Shown: one piece after another, positions 6,500 to 13,011 of the stretch
Position numbering within the stretch: the first letter of the stretch is position 1
How the letters are laid out: the number at the start of each line of letters is the position of its first letter
Assembly: GCA_027069385.1 (NCBI GenBank)
Contig: JALXER010000296.1
Location: forward strand, 1 to 13,011
Direction: 5' to 3'
Origin: Paracoccaceae bacterium
Lineage (GTDB): Bacteria; Pseudomonadota; Alphaproteobacteria; Rhodobacterales; Rhodobacteraceae
Length of the DNA stretch: 13,011 nucleotides
Made by a program: the position numbers and the translations under genes
The notes under the pieces: model-generated
Seen by the model: only the letters and a program-made list of their open reading frames with translations
The model's database searches: none
What the model was told of the DNA's origin: nothing

Positions 6500-6898
6500 A
6501 TGATCCACCATCACAAATTGCGGGTTTATTACGAAGATACCGACATGGCCGGGATCGTGTATTATGCCAACTACCTGAAGTTTCTGGAGCGGGGCCGAAC
6601 CGAGATGGTGCGGGCGCTCGGGGTTGACCAGGTGGCGATGAAGGCGCAGGGGCTGGTGTTTGTGGTGACGCGGGTCGAGGCGGATTACCGGTCGGTGGCG
6701 CGCTATGATGACCAGTTGCTGGTAGAGACCCGCTTTGGCCGCATCACCGGTGCTAGTTTCATCATGGACCAGCGGGTATTGCGCGATGAAACCGTTATTC
6801 TAGAGGCGTCGGTGCGCATCGCCTGCATGTCGCTGGACGGCAAAGTGCAGCGTATTCCAGCGGAAATCCGCCAGAAACTCGATAAATCCGGCGTTTGA
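6500..6898 (+). CDS. ybgC: Tol-Pal system acyl-CoA thioesterase YbgC
   Basis: YbgC is a hotdog-fold thioesterase acting on acyl-CoA or acyl-ACP in the cytoplasm; it is the usual first gene of tol-pal operons and has been linked to phospholipid metabolism. The 132-residue protein shows the family signature RVYYEDTDMAGIVYYANYL (8-26), including the catalytic-region aspartates D13 and D15 and the helix LERGRTEM (29-36). Strands VVTRVEADY and DQLLVETRF follow as expected, and the length matches the family. A good ribosome site, GGAGGG at 6490-6495, precedes the ATG. The gene is followed by an 111-base gap before tolQ, the longest gap inside the operon. Confidence 0.95.
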   Translation: MIHHHKLRVYYEDTDMAGIVYYANYLKFLERGRTEMVRALGVDQVAMKAQGLVFVVTRVEADYRSVARYDDQLLVETRFGRITGASFIMDQRVLRDETVILEASVRIACMSLDGKVQRIPAEIRQKLDKSGV

Positions 6899-6960
6899 CA
6901 GCGGGTTTACTGGACAGTGGCCCCGATTTTCGCCACAACGGAAATCAGGCGGCATGAATA

Positions 6961-6985
6961 CCCACCCCGAGAAACATCGGGGGGG
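6961..6985 (+). other. hairpin in the ybgC-tolQ gap
   Basis: CCCCGA (6965-6970) pairs with TCGGGG (6977-6982) around GAAACA. The outer CCC (6961-6963) and GGG (6983-6985) extend the stem past one bulged A. There is no T-run, so full termination is unlikely; it may protect or tune the mRNA between ybgC and tolQ. Confidence 0.4.
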
Positions 6986-7009
6986 CAGCGTTACAAAAGA
7001 GCAGGCATT

Positions 7010-7687
7010 ATGGAAGCTATTGATTTTTCGTTAATCGCGCTATTCGGGCGCGCTACCCTGATCGTAAAAGTGGTGATGGTCATTTTGGTCATCGCCTCTT
7101 TCTGGTCGTGGTCGATCATCATTCAAAAGTTCATCAACTATCGCAAGGCGCGTCGCGATGCCAAGATGTTCGAAGAGGCATTCTGGTCCGGTGCGCCGCT
7201 GGATGACCTGTTCGCCCGAATTGGCGAGAATCCTGTTTCTGCACCGGAAAAGATATTTGTGGCGGGCATGGCTGAATGGCGGCGCTCGCACCGTTCCGAC
7301 GGGGCGCTGATTGCCGGGGCGCAGGCGCGGATCGACCGGGCGATGAATGTGGCGCTGGGGCGGTCCAGCGACCGGCTCAATGCGGGGCTGATCGTGCTGG
7401 CAACCGTGGGGGCGACCGCGCCCTTTGTCGGGCTGTTCGGCACCGTTTGGGGCATTATGAACGCGTTCAAGGAAATTGCCCAGCAGCACAGCACCGATCT
7501 GGCCGTTGTGGCTCCGGGCATTGCCGAGGCACTGCTGGCAACGGCGCTGGGCCTGCTGGCCGCCATTCCGGCGGTGGTGTTTTACAACAAGCTGTCGGGG
7601 GATGCGGACCGGCTGACCGGCGAGCAGGAAGTCTTTGCCGACGAGTTCTCCATGATCCTGTCGCGGCAACTGGATCGGGACGAATAG
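7010..7687 (+). CDS. tolQ: Tol-Pal motor subunit TolQ
   Basis: TolQ is the inner-membrane MotA/TolQ/ExbB-family subunit that, with TolR, turns the proton gradient into movement of TolA during outer-membrane constriction at division. I choose the ATG at 7010 (MEAIDFSLIALF), giving 225 residues, in line with about 230 for the family; an in-frame ATG at 6917 would add 31 polar residues ahead of the first helix and lacks support. Membrane helices are at about 10-35, 124-146 and 165-195. The conserved second-to-third helix region ATVGATAPFVGLFGTVWGIM (131-150) and ALLATALGLLAAIPAVVFYN (174-193) is intact. AGGC at 7003-7006 is a weak ribosome site. The tolR ATG follows the TAG stop directly. Confidence 0.96.
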   Translation: MEAIDFSLIALFGRATLIVKVVMVILVIASFWSWSIIIQKFINYRKARRDAKMFEEAFWSGAPLDDLFARIGENPVSAPEKIFVAGMAEWRRSHRSDGALIAGAQARIDRAMNVALGRSSDRLNAGLIVLATVGATAPFVGLFGTVWGIMNAFKEIAQQHSTDLAVVAPGIAEALLATALGLLAAIPAVVFYNKLSGDADRLTGEQEVFADEFSMILSRQLDRDE

Positions 7688-8157
7688 ATGGGCGCGCCAA
7701 GCATAAGCCGCAATCGCAGCGGGTCGGGGCGCGCGCGCCGTGCGCCGCGTCGGGCCATGGCCGAAATCAACGTCACGCCGTTTGTCGATGTGATGCTGGT
7801 GCTGCTGATCATCTTTATGGTTGCCGCGCCGCTGTTGACCGTGGGCGTTCCTGTTGAACTGCCCAAAACCGCCGCCGGTGCCCTGCCTGCCGAGGACGAG
7901 GCCCCCCTGACCATCTCTTTGCAGGCCGATGGCAGCGTCACCCTGCAAACCACGCCGATTCCGATGGATGAACTGATCCCCAAATTGCGCGCCATTGCCG
8001 CCGAGCGGACAGACGACAAGGTGTTCCTGCGCGCGGATGGTGCGGTGACCTATGATGTGGTGATGCAGGTGATGGGGCGCTTAATGCGGGGGGCTTTGGC
8101 AATATCGGGCTGGTCACCGAAAGCGGTGGCCCGACCCTTGATGGCGGGAAACAGTAG
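7688..8157 (+). CDS. tolR: Tol-Pal motor subunit TolR, with an apparent one-base frameshift
   Basis: TolR is the single-helix partner of TolQ, with the proton-pathway aspartate in the membrane segment: INVTPFVDVMLVLLIIFMV has D34, followed by a periplasmic domain. The reading frame from 7688 is family-like to VMQVMG (codon 130, GGG at 8075-8077). It then reads RLMRGALAISG... and would run to 8275, overlapping tolA by 112 bases. The frame that re-reads G8077 gives ALNAGGFGNIGLVTESGG... and stops at TAG 8155-8157, six bases before tolA. This matches the C-terminus of TolR (E. coli has a comparable ALN...GLMTQ segment). The likely intact product is about 156 residues. The cause is probably one missing G in the run 8074-8077, by sequencing or assembly error; a true mutation or programmed -1 shift cannot be excluded. 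Coordinates cover both frames. Confidence 0.9.
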
Positions 8158-8163
8158 CGTGTC

Positions 8164-9351
8164 ATGCAGACCGGAACGATCATATCTGGTGTTGCCCATG
8201 CCGGGTTGGTGCTGGCCGTCCTTGTCGGCGGGCTTGATCTGTGGCCGCAAGAACCGGTCGATAAAATGCAGGTAACCACGGTTACCCTTGTGCGCGCCGA
8301 TCAGGTTGCGCTTCAGGCTTCGTCGGCACCGGCGATCCCGCAGCTTGATGTGGTCGATCCGCAGGCCCCCGATACCAGTTTTCAGGCCCCCGACATCCCC
8401 GATGTCGAAACCGCGCCGACCGAGGCCGTGGTGGACGACACCGAGGCCCCCGATGCGGCCGATGCCAACCCCGACCTGTCGGCACTGACCGATCTGTCCC
8501 GCCCCGAGGTGGTCAATGTGGACCCGATCATCGTGCAGGCTCCGCAATTCGACCAGAACGCGCCGGCGGTGTTTCAACCGGCGCAGGATGGCAATGAGTT
8601 GAACGCGCCAACCGCGATGATCGCGCCGCCGCCACCGCGCAATGCGCCGCGCATCGACATGACCGCCGCCGCGCGCCCGCCCGAAGATGCAACGCCTGCG
8701 CCGCAGGATCAGGCCGCCGCAACCCAGGACGGCAATCTGGAAAACGTTGATGAGTCGCAAGACGCCACCGCGCAGCCCGAATCCACCACCGAAATTACTC
8801 CCGACGGTCAGGATAACGTCGAGATTTCCGCCTATGCCCCGCAAAGCGCGGTGCGCCCGCCGATCCGTCCGCGCGGAATTGGCGATGCACAACTGGCCGC
8901 GCAACAGGCCGCGCGCGAGCGGCAGGCCGAACTGGACCGCCAGAAAGAGGACGACGCCATTCTTGACGCTTTGCTTGCCGAGCAGGCCGAACAGGCCGCT
9001 GCCGCCGCCGCGCAACAGCCCGTTGTGACCGAGTTGACCGGCATCGAAAAAGCGGCGATTGGCGATGTGGTTAGCGGTTTCTGGAACAAGGGGCTGATCA
9101 CCGGTCAGCCGGAATATGAACAATATGTGGTGCGGGTAGCGGTCAATGTGGACCGGTTCGGTGCCATCGAAGGCGAGGTTCGCCCCGTCGAGCCCGCCGA
9201 CCCGACCGGCGTCTTCAGAATTGCGTTTGACGCGGCGCGGCGGGCTATTTTACAGGCGGGAACCATCCCGTTGCCTTCGGGCGTCTACCCCGACGGGGTG
9301 GAATTGATCTTGCGTTTTGACCCGGCCTCGGGTGAGGTAGGGCTGAGATGA
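8164..9351 (+). CDS. tolA: Tol-Pal system protein TolA
   Basis: TolA links the TolQR motor to TolB and Pal across the periplasm. Domain I is an N-terminal membrane helix (about 5-27) that keeps the S-x3-H motif (S8, H12) by which TolA and TonB helices contact their motors. Domain II (about 28-288) is acidic and rich in Pro, Ala, Asp and Gln, with only two lysines, unlike the Lys/Ala/Glu helical rod of E. coli; a short charged helix is likely at 243-284. Domain III (about 291-395) has LTGIEKAAIGDVVSGFWNKG and RFDPASGEVGLR and should be the TolB/Pal-binding, TonB-C-like fold. The 395-residue length is normal. Its last codons overlap the next gene by ATGA, so the two are translationally coupled. 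Identity rests on position, anchor and the C-terminal domain. Confidence 0.93.
   Translation: MQTGTIISGVAHAGLVLAVLVGGLDLWPQEPVDKMQVTTVTLVRADQVALQASSAPAIPQLDVVDPQAPDTSFQAPDIPDVETAPTEAVVDDTEAPDAADANPDLSALTDLSRPEVVNVDPIIVQAPQFDQNAPAVFQPAQDGNELNAPTAMIAPPPPRNAPRIDMTAAARPPEDATPAPQDQAAATQDGNLENVDESQDATAQPESTTEITPDGQDNVEISAYAPQSAVRPPIRPRGIGDAQLAAQQAARERQAELDRQKEDDAILDALLAEQAEQAAAAAAQQPVVTELTGIEKAAIGDVVSGFWNKGLITGQPEYEQYVVRVAVNVDRFGAIEGEVRPVEPADPTGVFRIAFDAARRAILQAGTIPLPSGVYPDGVELILRFDPASGEVGLR
9034..9350 (+). repeat. direct duplication, copy 1 (TolA domain III coding segment)
   Basis: This segment is repeated 617 bases downstream at 9651-9967 in the same frame and orientation. By hand alignment there are no indels. 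The first 70 bases match at about 74% and the remaining 247 at about 92% (roughly 19 mismatches). The copies encode the C-terminal domain of TolA and of the following gene. Confidence 0.9.
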
Positions 9352-9968
9352 TTAAGCGGTTTTCAAGACATGTTTTGCATTCCCTTGTTTTGCCGGTTTC
9401 CCTGATGGCTGTATCAGGGGAATCCTCCATTGCGCAAGAGACATGCTACTTACCTATTTGCATCAATTTGGAGTTTAGTATTAGCATCCAAATTGACATC
9501 AGCCCCCCCGATACCCAACGGCAGAATGCAGCTCCAATTGAGCCCGAATTGGCGAATGAGCAAGTTGCACCACAAGCTGTTGAGCCTTTGACAGAAGAGC
9601 ATAACCCCGAGTTAGGACAAATGGATGGAGGGGTGCCAAATGCAGATGCGTTAACAGGCACTGAGAAGGCGGCGATTGGAGACATTCTTGCCGGATACTG
9701 GAACAAAGGTCTGATCACCAGTCAGCCGGAATACGAACAATATGTGGTGCGGGTGGCGGTCAAGGTGAACCGGTTCGGTGCCATCGAAGGCGAGGTTCGC
9801 CCCGTCGAACCCGCAGACCCGACCGGCATTTTCAGAATTGCGTTTGACGCGGCGCGGCGGGCTATTTTCCAGGCGGGAACTATCCCGTTGCCTTCGGACA
9901 GATACCCTGAAGGGATGGAATTGATCTTGCGTTTTGACCCGGCCTCGGGTGAGGTAGGGCTGAATTGA
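9348..9968 (+). CDS. exported TolA domain III paralogue inserted between tolA and tolB
   Basis: This 206-residue protein starts at the ATG overlapping the tolA stop (ATGA). Residues 1-29 look like a Sec signal peptide: basic KRFSRH, hydrophobic VLHSLVLPVSLMAV, and a likely cleavage at SIA-QE (28-31). The mature N-terminus has two cysteines (C33, C38) and a proline/glutamate-rich linker (about 53-95). Residues 102-206 copy TolA domain III at 90 of 105 positions by my count. The TolA S-x3-H motor-contact motif is missing, so coupling to TolQR is not expected. Predicted product: a soluble or weakly anchored periplasmic TolA-III. Its 5' part (about 9360-9640) is AT-richer than its neighbours. It could compete with TolA for TolB/Pal or act as a decoy for colicin- or phage-like agents that bind TolA-III. 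That is inference. Not a usual tol operon member. Confidence 0.88.
   Translation: MIKRFSRHVLHSLVLPVSLMAVSGESSIAQETCYLPICINLEFSISIQIDISPPDTQRQNAAPIEPELANEQVAPQAVEPLTEEHNPELGQMDGGVPNADALTGTEKAAIGDILAGYWNKGLITSQPEYEQYVVRVAVKVNRFGAIEGEVRPVEPADPTGIFRIAFDAARRAIFQAGTIPLPSDRYPEGMELILRFDPASGEVGLN
9651..9967 (+). repeat. direct duplication, copy 2 (TolA-III paralogue segment)
   Basis: This is the second copy of the segment at 9034-9350. Sequence 5' of 9651 has no counterpart in tolA, and the homology ends with the two stop codons, so the copied unit is the domain III coding region. Differences cluster near the 5' edge and around 9897-9916. Confidence 0.9.
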
Positions 9969-9986
9969 TGTGGACAGAGGTGTGAT

Positions 9987-11309
9987 ATGAGAAGTTTGAA
10001 ATTTCTGCTGACGGTGCTGGCGCTACTTGGCGGGCCGCTGATGGCACAGGACCGGCCGACGCTGGAAATCGATGTGACCGGCGGCGTGGTCGAGGCGATT
10101 CCGGTGGCGGTTCCGCGCTTTATCGCTGAGAATCAGGGGGCCGAGCGGCTGGCGAGCGACATTGCCGAAGTGGTGGTTGCCGATCTGGTCAGCACTGGGT
10201 TGTTCCGCGAAATTCCCGGCACGGCCTATATCTCGGGGGTCACGAATTTCAACGCGGCACCGGTATTCGCCGACTGGCGCGCGGTCAATGCGCAGGCATT
10301 GCTGACCGGCGCGGTCAGCACCAGTTCCGACGGTCGTCTGGTGGTTAAATTCCGCCTGTTCGACGTGCTGGCACAACTGCCCATTGGCGAGGGCGTGCAA
10401 TATGCCGGTGCGGCCACCGGCTGGCGGCGCATGGCGCACAAGGTCGCCGATACCATCTATTCGCGCATCACCGGAGAGACCGGCTATTTTGACAGCCGCA
10501 TCGTGTTTGTGTCGGAAACCGGCCCCAAGAACGACCGGCGTCGTCGCCTTGCGGTTATGGATTACGACGGGGCCAACCTGCGTTATCTGACCGATGACAG
10601 CGCCATTGTGCTTGCGCCACGCTTTTCGCCCAACACGCGCGATATCATCTATACCAGCTATGAAACCGGCCTGCCGCAAGTGTTTCTGATGAATCTTGAA
10701 TCGGGTCGGCGCTCGCAATTGCTTGGCAATACCGAGAATATGTCAACCGCACCGCGGTTTTCGCCGGACGGGGCCAAGGTGGTGATGTCGATTATCGACG
10801 GTACAAACACGGATATTTACCAGATCGACCTGAACAGCCGCCGGTCCACGCGCCTGACTACCGATGGCGGCATTGATATTACCCCCAGCTATTCCCCCGA
10901 TGGCAGCCAGATCGTGTTTGCCTCGGATCGAGGCGGGTCGCAGCAATTGTATATCATGTCGGCAACCGGCGGGAATGTACATCGGATCAGCAGCGGTGAC
11001 GGCACCTATGGCACACCGGTCTGGTCGCCGCGCGGCGATATGATTGCCTTTACCAAGATCAAGGGTGGCAAGTTCCACATCGGGGTGATGCGCGTTGACG
11101 GCACCCACGAAACCCTGCTGACCGCGTCGTTTATCGACGAGGCCCCGACCTGGTCGCCCAACGGGCGCGTGTTGATGTTTTTCCGCGAGACCGCAGGGGC
11201 CAACGGTGCGCCGCAAATCTATTCGGTTGACCTGACCGGCCGCAACCTGCGTCGGGTAAACACACCCGGTTTTGCCTCGGCACCCGACTGGTCGGGCGTG
11301 CTGCACTAG
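9987..11309 (+). CDS. tolB: Tol-Pal periplasmic protein TolB
   Basis: TolB is a periplasmic protein that binds Pal and TolA in turn during outer-membrane constriction. The start ATG has AGAGG at 9976-9980. Residues 1-20 are a Sec signal (cleavage at LMA-QD). The N-terminal alpha/beta domain spans about 21-160 and contains GVVEAIPVAVPRF and the strand LVVKFRLFDVL. The C-terminal beta-propeller (about 165-440) shows PD40-type repeats: RFSPNTRDIIYTS, RFSPDGAKVVMS, SYSPDGSQIVFASDRGGSQQ, VWSPRGDMIAFTK and TWSPNGRVLMFF. The 440-residue length is close to the 430 of E. coli. It follows the TolA-III paralogue by 18 bases and precedes pal by 59 bases, within the same operon. Confidence 0.97.
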   Translation: MRSLKFLLTVLALLGGPLMAQDRPTLEIDVTGGVVEAIPVAVPRFIAENQGAERLASDIAEVVVADLVSTGLFREIPGTAYISGVTNFNAAPVFADWRAVNAQALLTGAVSTSSDGRLVVKFRLFDVLAQLPIGEGVQYAGAATGWRRMAHKVADTIYSRITGETGYFDSRIVFVSETGPKNDRRRRLAVMDYDGANLRYLTDDSAIVLAPRFSPNTRDIIYTSYETGLPQVFLMNLESGRRSQLLGNTENMSTAPRFSPDGAKVVMSIIDGTNTDIYQIDLNSRRSTRLTTDGGIDITPSYSPDGSQIVFASDRGGSQQLYIMSATGGNVHRISSGDGTYGTPVWSPRGDMIAFTKIKGGKFHIGVMRVDGTHETLLTASFIDEAPTWSPNGRVLMFFRETAGANGAPQIYSVDLTGRNLRRVNTPGFASAPDWSGVLH

Positions 11310-11368
11310 ATAGATTTGGCAAAAAACAACAAAAGGTGGTAAACAAAATGAGCAGAGGAGAAAAGGTG

Positions 11369-11878
11369 ATGGGTTTTTCAAAACTGGCACTGTTGCTGAC
11401 GGCAAGTCTGGCCCTTGGGGCCTGTGGTGACAAAGGTATTTTTGGCAACGGGGGCGGCAGCGGTTCGGGCGGGTCGGGCGAAACACCCGGTACGATCGAG
11501 GAAAGCTCGATCGCCTATTTCAACACGACCGTAGGGGATACGGTGCTGTTTCCGGTCGATCAGGCAACCCTGACCGACGAGGCACGCGCCATTCTGGATG
11601 CGCAGGTGTTGTGGCTTAACCGCCATCCCGAACACACGATCGTTGTCGAGGGCCATGCGGACGAGCAGGGCACCACCGAGTATAATATTGCGCTTTCGAA
11701 CCGGCGCGCGGTGGCGGTCAAGTTTTATCTGATTTCACAAGGATTGCTGGAAAGCCGTATTACCCAGGTGATCCCCTATGGCAAGGCACGCCCGCTGGCG
11801 GTTTGCTCCAACGAATCCTGCTGGTCCAAGAACCGCCGTGCGGTGACGGTGGTTGCCGGCGGTATGGGGTCGGCCTGA
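11369..11878 (+). CDS. pal: peptidoglycan-associated outer-membrane lipoprotein Pal
   Basis: Pal anchors the outer membrane to peptidoglycan and is the cargo moved by the Tol motor. I choose the ATG at 11369 (169 residues), because GAGGAG at 11355-11360 sits eight bases before it and the product begins directly with a lipoprotein signal, MGFSKLALLLTASLALGAC, with the lipobox LGAC and lipidated C19. In-frame upstream GTG 11336 and ATG 11348 are less likely. A glycine/serine linker (28-38) leads to the OmpA-like domain (about 48-165). It carries the peptidoglycan-binding motif EGHADEQGTTEYNIALSNRR (94-113), with D98 and R112/R113 in the positions expected to bind diaminopimelate. Cysteines C146 and C151 lie in the late loop AVCSNESCW and may form a disulfide. 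Confidence 0.97.
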   Translation: MGFSKLALLLTASLALGACGDKGIFGNGGGSGSGGSGETPGTIEESSIAYFNTTVGDTVLFPVDQATLTDEARAILDAQVLWLNRHPEHTIVVEGHADEQGTTEYNIALSNRRAVAVKFYLISQGLLESRITQVIPYGKARPLAVCSNESCWSKNRRAVTVVAGGMGSA

Positions 11879-11905
11879 CACCGGCCCGTTTGAAAGGAAC
11901 AGCCC

Positions 11906-12691
11906 ATGCTGGCACGTTTTCGCATGTCACTTTTGGCCCTGCTGGTCGCGGGGCCGCTGGGCGCGCAGGAAATGACCCTTGCGGATATCCACAACGATCT
12001 TTCGGCGCTGTCATTGCAGCTTGAAACGCTTAGCGAGCAGTTGCAAAGCTCCGGCAATTCGGGGCTTAGCCCGCAAGAGGCCGCAAATGCCATGGTGATG
12101 ATCGGCACGATAGAGGCCGACCTGCGCGCCACTGTGGGGCGGGTGGAAGCGCTGGAAATCCGTATTCGCCAGATATCCGAGGACGCGGCACGGCGCATCG
12201 GAGATCTCAATTTTCGCCTGACCGAGCTGGAGGGCGGCGATGTCAGCCTGCTGACCGACCCGCAGCCGCTGGGCGTCACCGTTGAGGCGGAGTCAGAGGC
12301 GCTGACCGGCGAAAGGGCCGATTTCAGGGCTGCCAAACAGGCGCTGGAAAACGGCGATGCGGCGGGTGCCGCGACGATGTTCAGCGCCTTTGTGGCCGCG
12401 TATCCCGACGGGCCGCTGACCTCGGAAGCGCGCTATCTGCAAGGCGAGGCGCTGTCCGAGGCCGGGGATATCCAGAATGCCGCGCGCTCCTATCTCAAAA
12501 GCTTTTCAGGCGCGCCGGACGGGCCGTTTGCGCCCCGCTCGCTGTTTGGCCTGGCGCTTAGCCTGAACCGGTTGGGCCAGAACGAGCAGGCCTGCCTGAC
12601 CCTGTCGGAAATTCAGGTACGCTATCCGCAGGCCGAGGCCGAACTGGCCCAGAACGTGGTTGAACAGCAAGGCATTTTGGGCTGCCCGTGA
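11906..12691 (+). CDS. cpoB: cell division coordinator CpoB (YbgF)
   Basis: CpoB is a periplasmic protein that in E. coli coordinates Tol function with PBP1b-driven septal peptidoglycan synthesis. The ATG has AAGGAA at 11893-11898. A Sec signal covers residues 1-20 (cleavage at LGA-QE). Residues about 22-112 form a coiled coil (LADIHNDLSALSLQLETLSEQ without breaks, then TIEADLRATVGRVEALEIRI), the trimerisation region in the family. Residues about 138-255 are TPR-like helices (ADFRAAKQALENGDAAGAAT; SEARYLQGEALSEAGDIQNA; LFGLALSLNRLGQNEQACLT). The 261-residue length is close to that of E. coli YbgF (263). It follows pal by 27 bases; its stop codon overlaps the tilS start. Confidence 0.94.
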   Translation: MLARFRMSLLALLVAGPLGAQEMTLADIHNDLSALSLQLETLSEQLQSSGNSGLSPQEAANAMVMIGTIEADLRATVGRVEALEIRIRQISEDAARRIGDLNFRLTELEGGDVSLLTDPQPLGVTVEAESEALTGERADFRAAKQALENGDAAGAATMFSAFVAAYPDGPLTSEARYLQGEALSEAGDIQNAARSYLKSFSGAPDGPFAPRSLFGLALSLNRLGQNEQACLTLSEIQVRYPQAEAELAQNVVEQQGILGCP

Positions 12692-13011
12692 GCAGCTTTA
12701 CCCACCTGTTTGATGCGCTGGCCGATCTGCCGGACCAGCGCATGGCCGTCGCGGTTTCGGGGGGCGGTGATTCCGTTGCTTTGCTGGTATTGTTGCACGA
12801 GGCGGGCCACGCGATCAGCGCGATTACCGTTGACCATGACTTGCGCCCCGCCAGCAGGGCCGAGGCCGAAGCGGTCGGGGCGCTGTGCGACCGGCTCGGC
12901 ATTGGCCACACGATTTTGCGTTGGCAGCACGGCGATATCACCGGCAACCTTCAGGAATCCGCGCGAGGTGCCCGCCGCCATTTGCTCAGCGCCCGCGCCC
13001 GCGTGGCGAAC
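12688..13011 (+). CDS. tilS: tRNA(Ile)-lysidine synthetase TilS, N-terminal part (runs off the window)
   Basis: TilS modifies the CAU anticodon wobble base of a minor tRNA-Ile to lysidine using ATP, so that the tRNA reads AUA as isoleucine. The frame starts at GTG 12688 within the cpoB stop (GTGA overlap), and 108 codons are visible without a stop to the window end. The N-type ATP pyrophosphatase P-loop appears as AVAVSGGGDSVALL (about 20-33), followed by AITVDHDLRPAS (45-56) and a LQESARGARR segment (about 90-99), all in the order expected of TilS. The position after cpoB is the usual order in Rhodobacterales as I recall it. The C-terminal domains are beyond the window. Confidence 0.92.
   Translation, partial: MSSFTHLFDALADLPDQRMAVAVSGGGDSVALLVLLHEAGHAISAITVDHDLRPASRAEAEAVGALCDRLGIGHTILRWQHGDITGNLQESARGARRHLLSARARVAN

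Noticed and set aside
6917..7009. N-terminal extension of TolQ from the in-frame ATG at 6917
   Set aside because: It would add 31 polar residues before the first membrane helix, beyond family length; the ATG at 7010 gives a normal TolQ.
8066..8085. Programmed -1 ribosomal frameshift site in tolR
   Set aside because: No X-XXY-YYZ heptamer or clear downstream pseudoknot; a missing G in a homopolymer is simpler. Kept only as an alternative in the tolR finding.
8050..9123. 357-codon open frame opposite tolR/tolA
   Set aside because: Glycine/arginine-rich shadow produced by the alanine/proline/aspartate coding of the TolA spacer.
1..13011. tRNA or rRNA genes, CRISPR arrays, transposases or integrases
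   Set aside because: I looked on both strands and saw no cloverleaf-like gene, regularly spaced repeat array or transposase/integrase motif.

Overview
This window looks like a chromosomal segment of an alphaproteobacterium of the Rhodobacterales (Roseobacter-like) lineage. The evidence is the GC-rich coding style, the RuvB and TolB/Pal sequences, the gene order ybgC-tolQ-tolR-tolA-tolB-pal-cpoB-tilS, and dense short intergenic inverted repeats. I made no database comparison, so this placement is recognition only.

Left part (1-3135, + strand): ruvB, the Holliday-junction branch-migration motor, is followed without a gap by a 219-residue protein I do not recognise. After a strong inverted repeat comes a 445-residue membrane protein. 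Its beta-helix-like N-terminal half is AT-rich, while its C-terminal membrane half has the GC-rich composition of the neighbours. A 470-base non-coding stretch (3136-3605) follows and holds a dense chain of hairpins.

Middle part (3606-6385): cpdB encodes a Tat-exported periplasmic 2',3'-cyclic-nucleotide phosphodiesterase/3'-nucleotidase. It ends in a strong hairpin terminator facing two small minus-strand genes: a one-helix SHOCT-domain protein and a lysine-rich protein of unknown function.

Right part (6500-13011, + strand): the Tol-Pal envelope operon. YbgC is an acyl-CoA thioesterase. TolQ and TolR form the inner-membrane proton-driven motor. TolA spans the periplasm, TolB and the lipoprotein Pal form the outer-membrane side, and CpoB links the system to peptidoglycan synthesis. 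tilS (tRNA-Ile lysidine synthetase) starts overlapping cpoB and runs off the window. A plausible sigma-70 promoter lies ahead of ybgC and overlaps a possible divergent promoter for the minus-strand pair.

Two things set this Tol operon apart. First, between tolA and tolB lies an extra gene whose last 105 codons are a near copy of the TolA C-terminal domain (about 86% identical protein). It carries an export signal in place of the TolA membrane anchor, so it should give a soluble or weakly anchored periplasmic TolA domain III. Second, tolR as written carries a one-base frameshift in a G run. The family-like C-terminus and a stop codon just before tolA are found in the adjacent frame.
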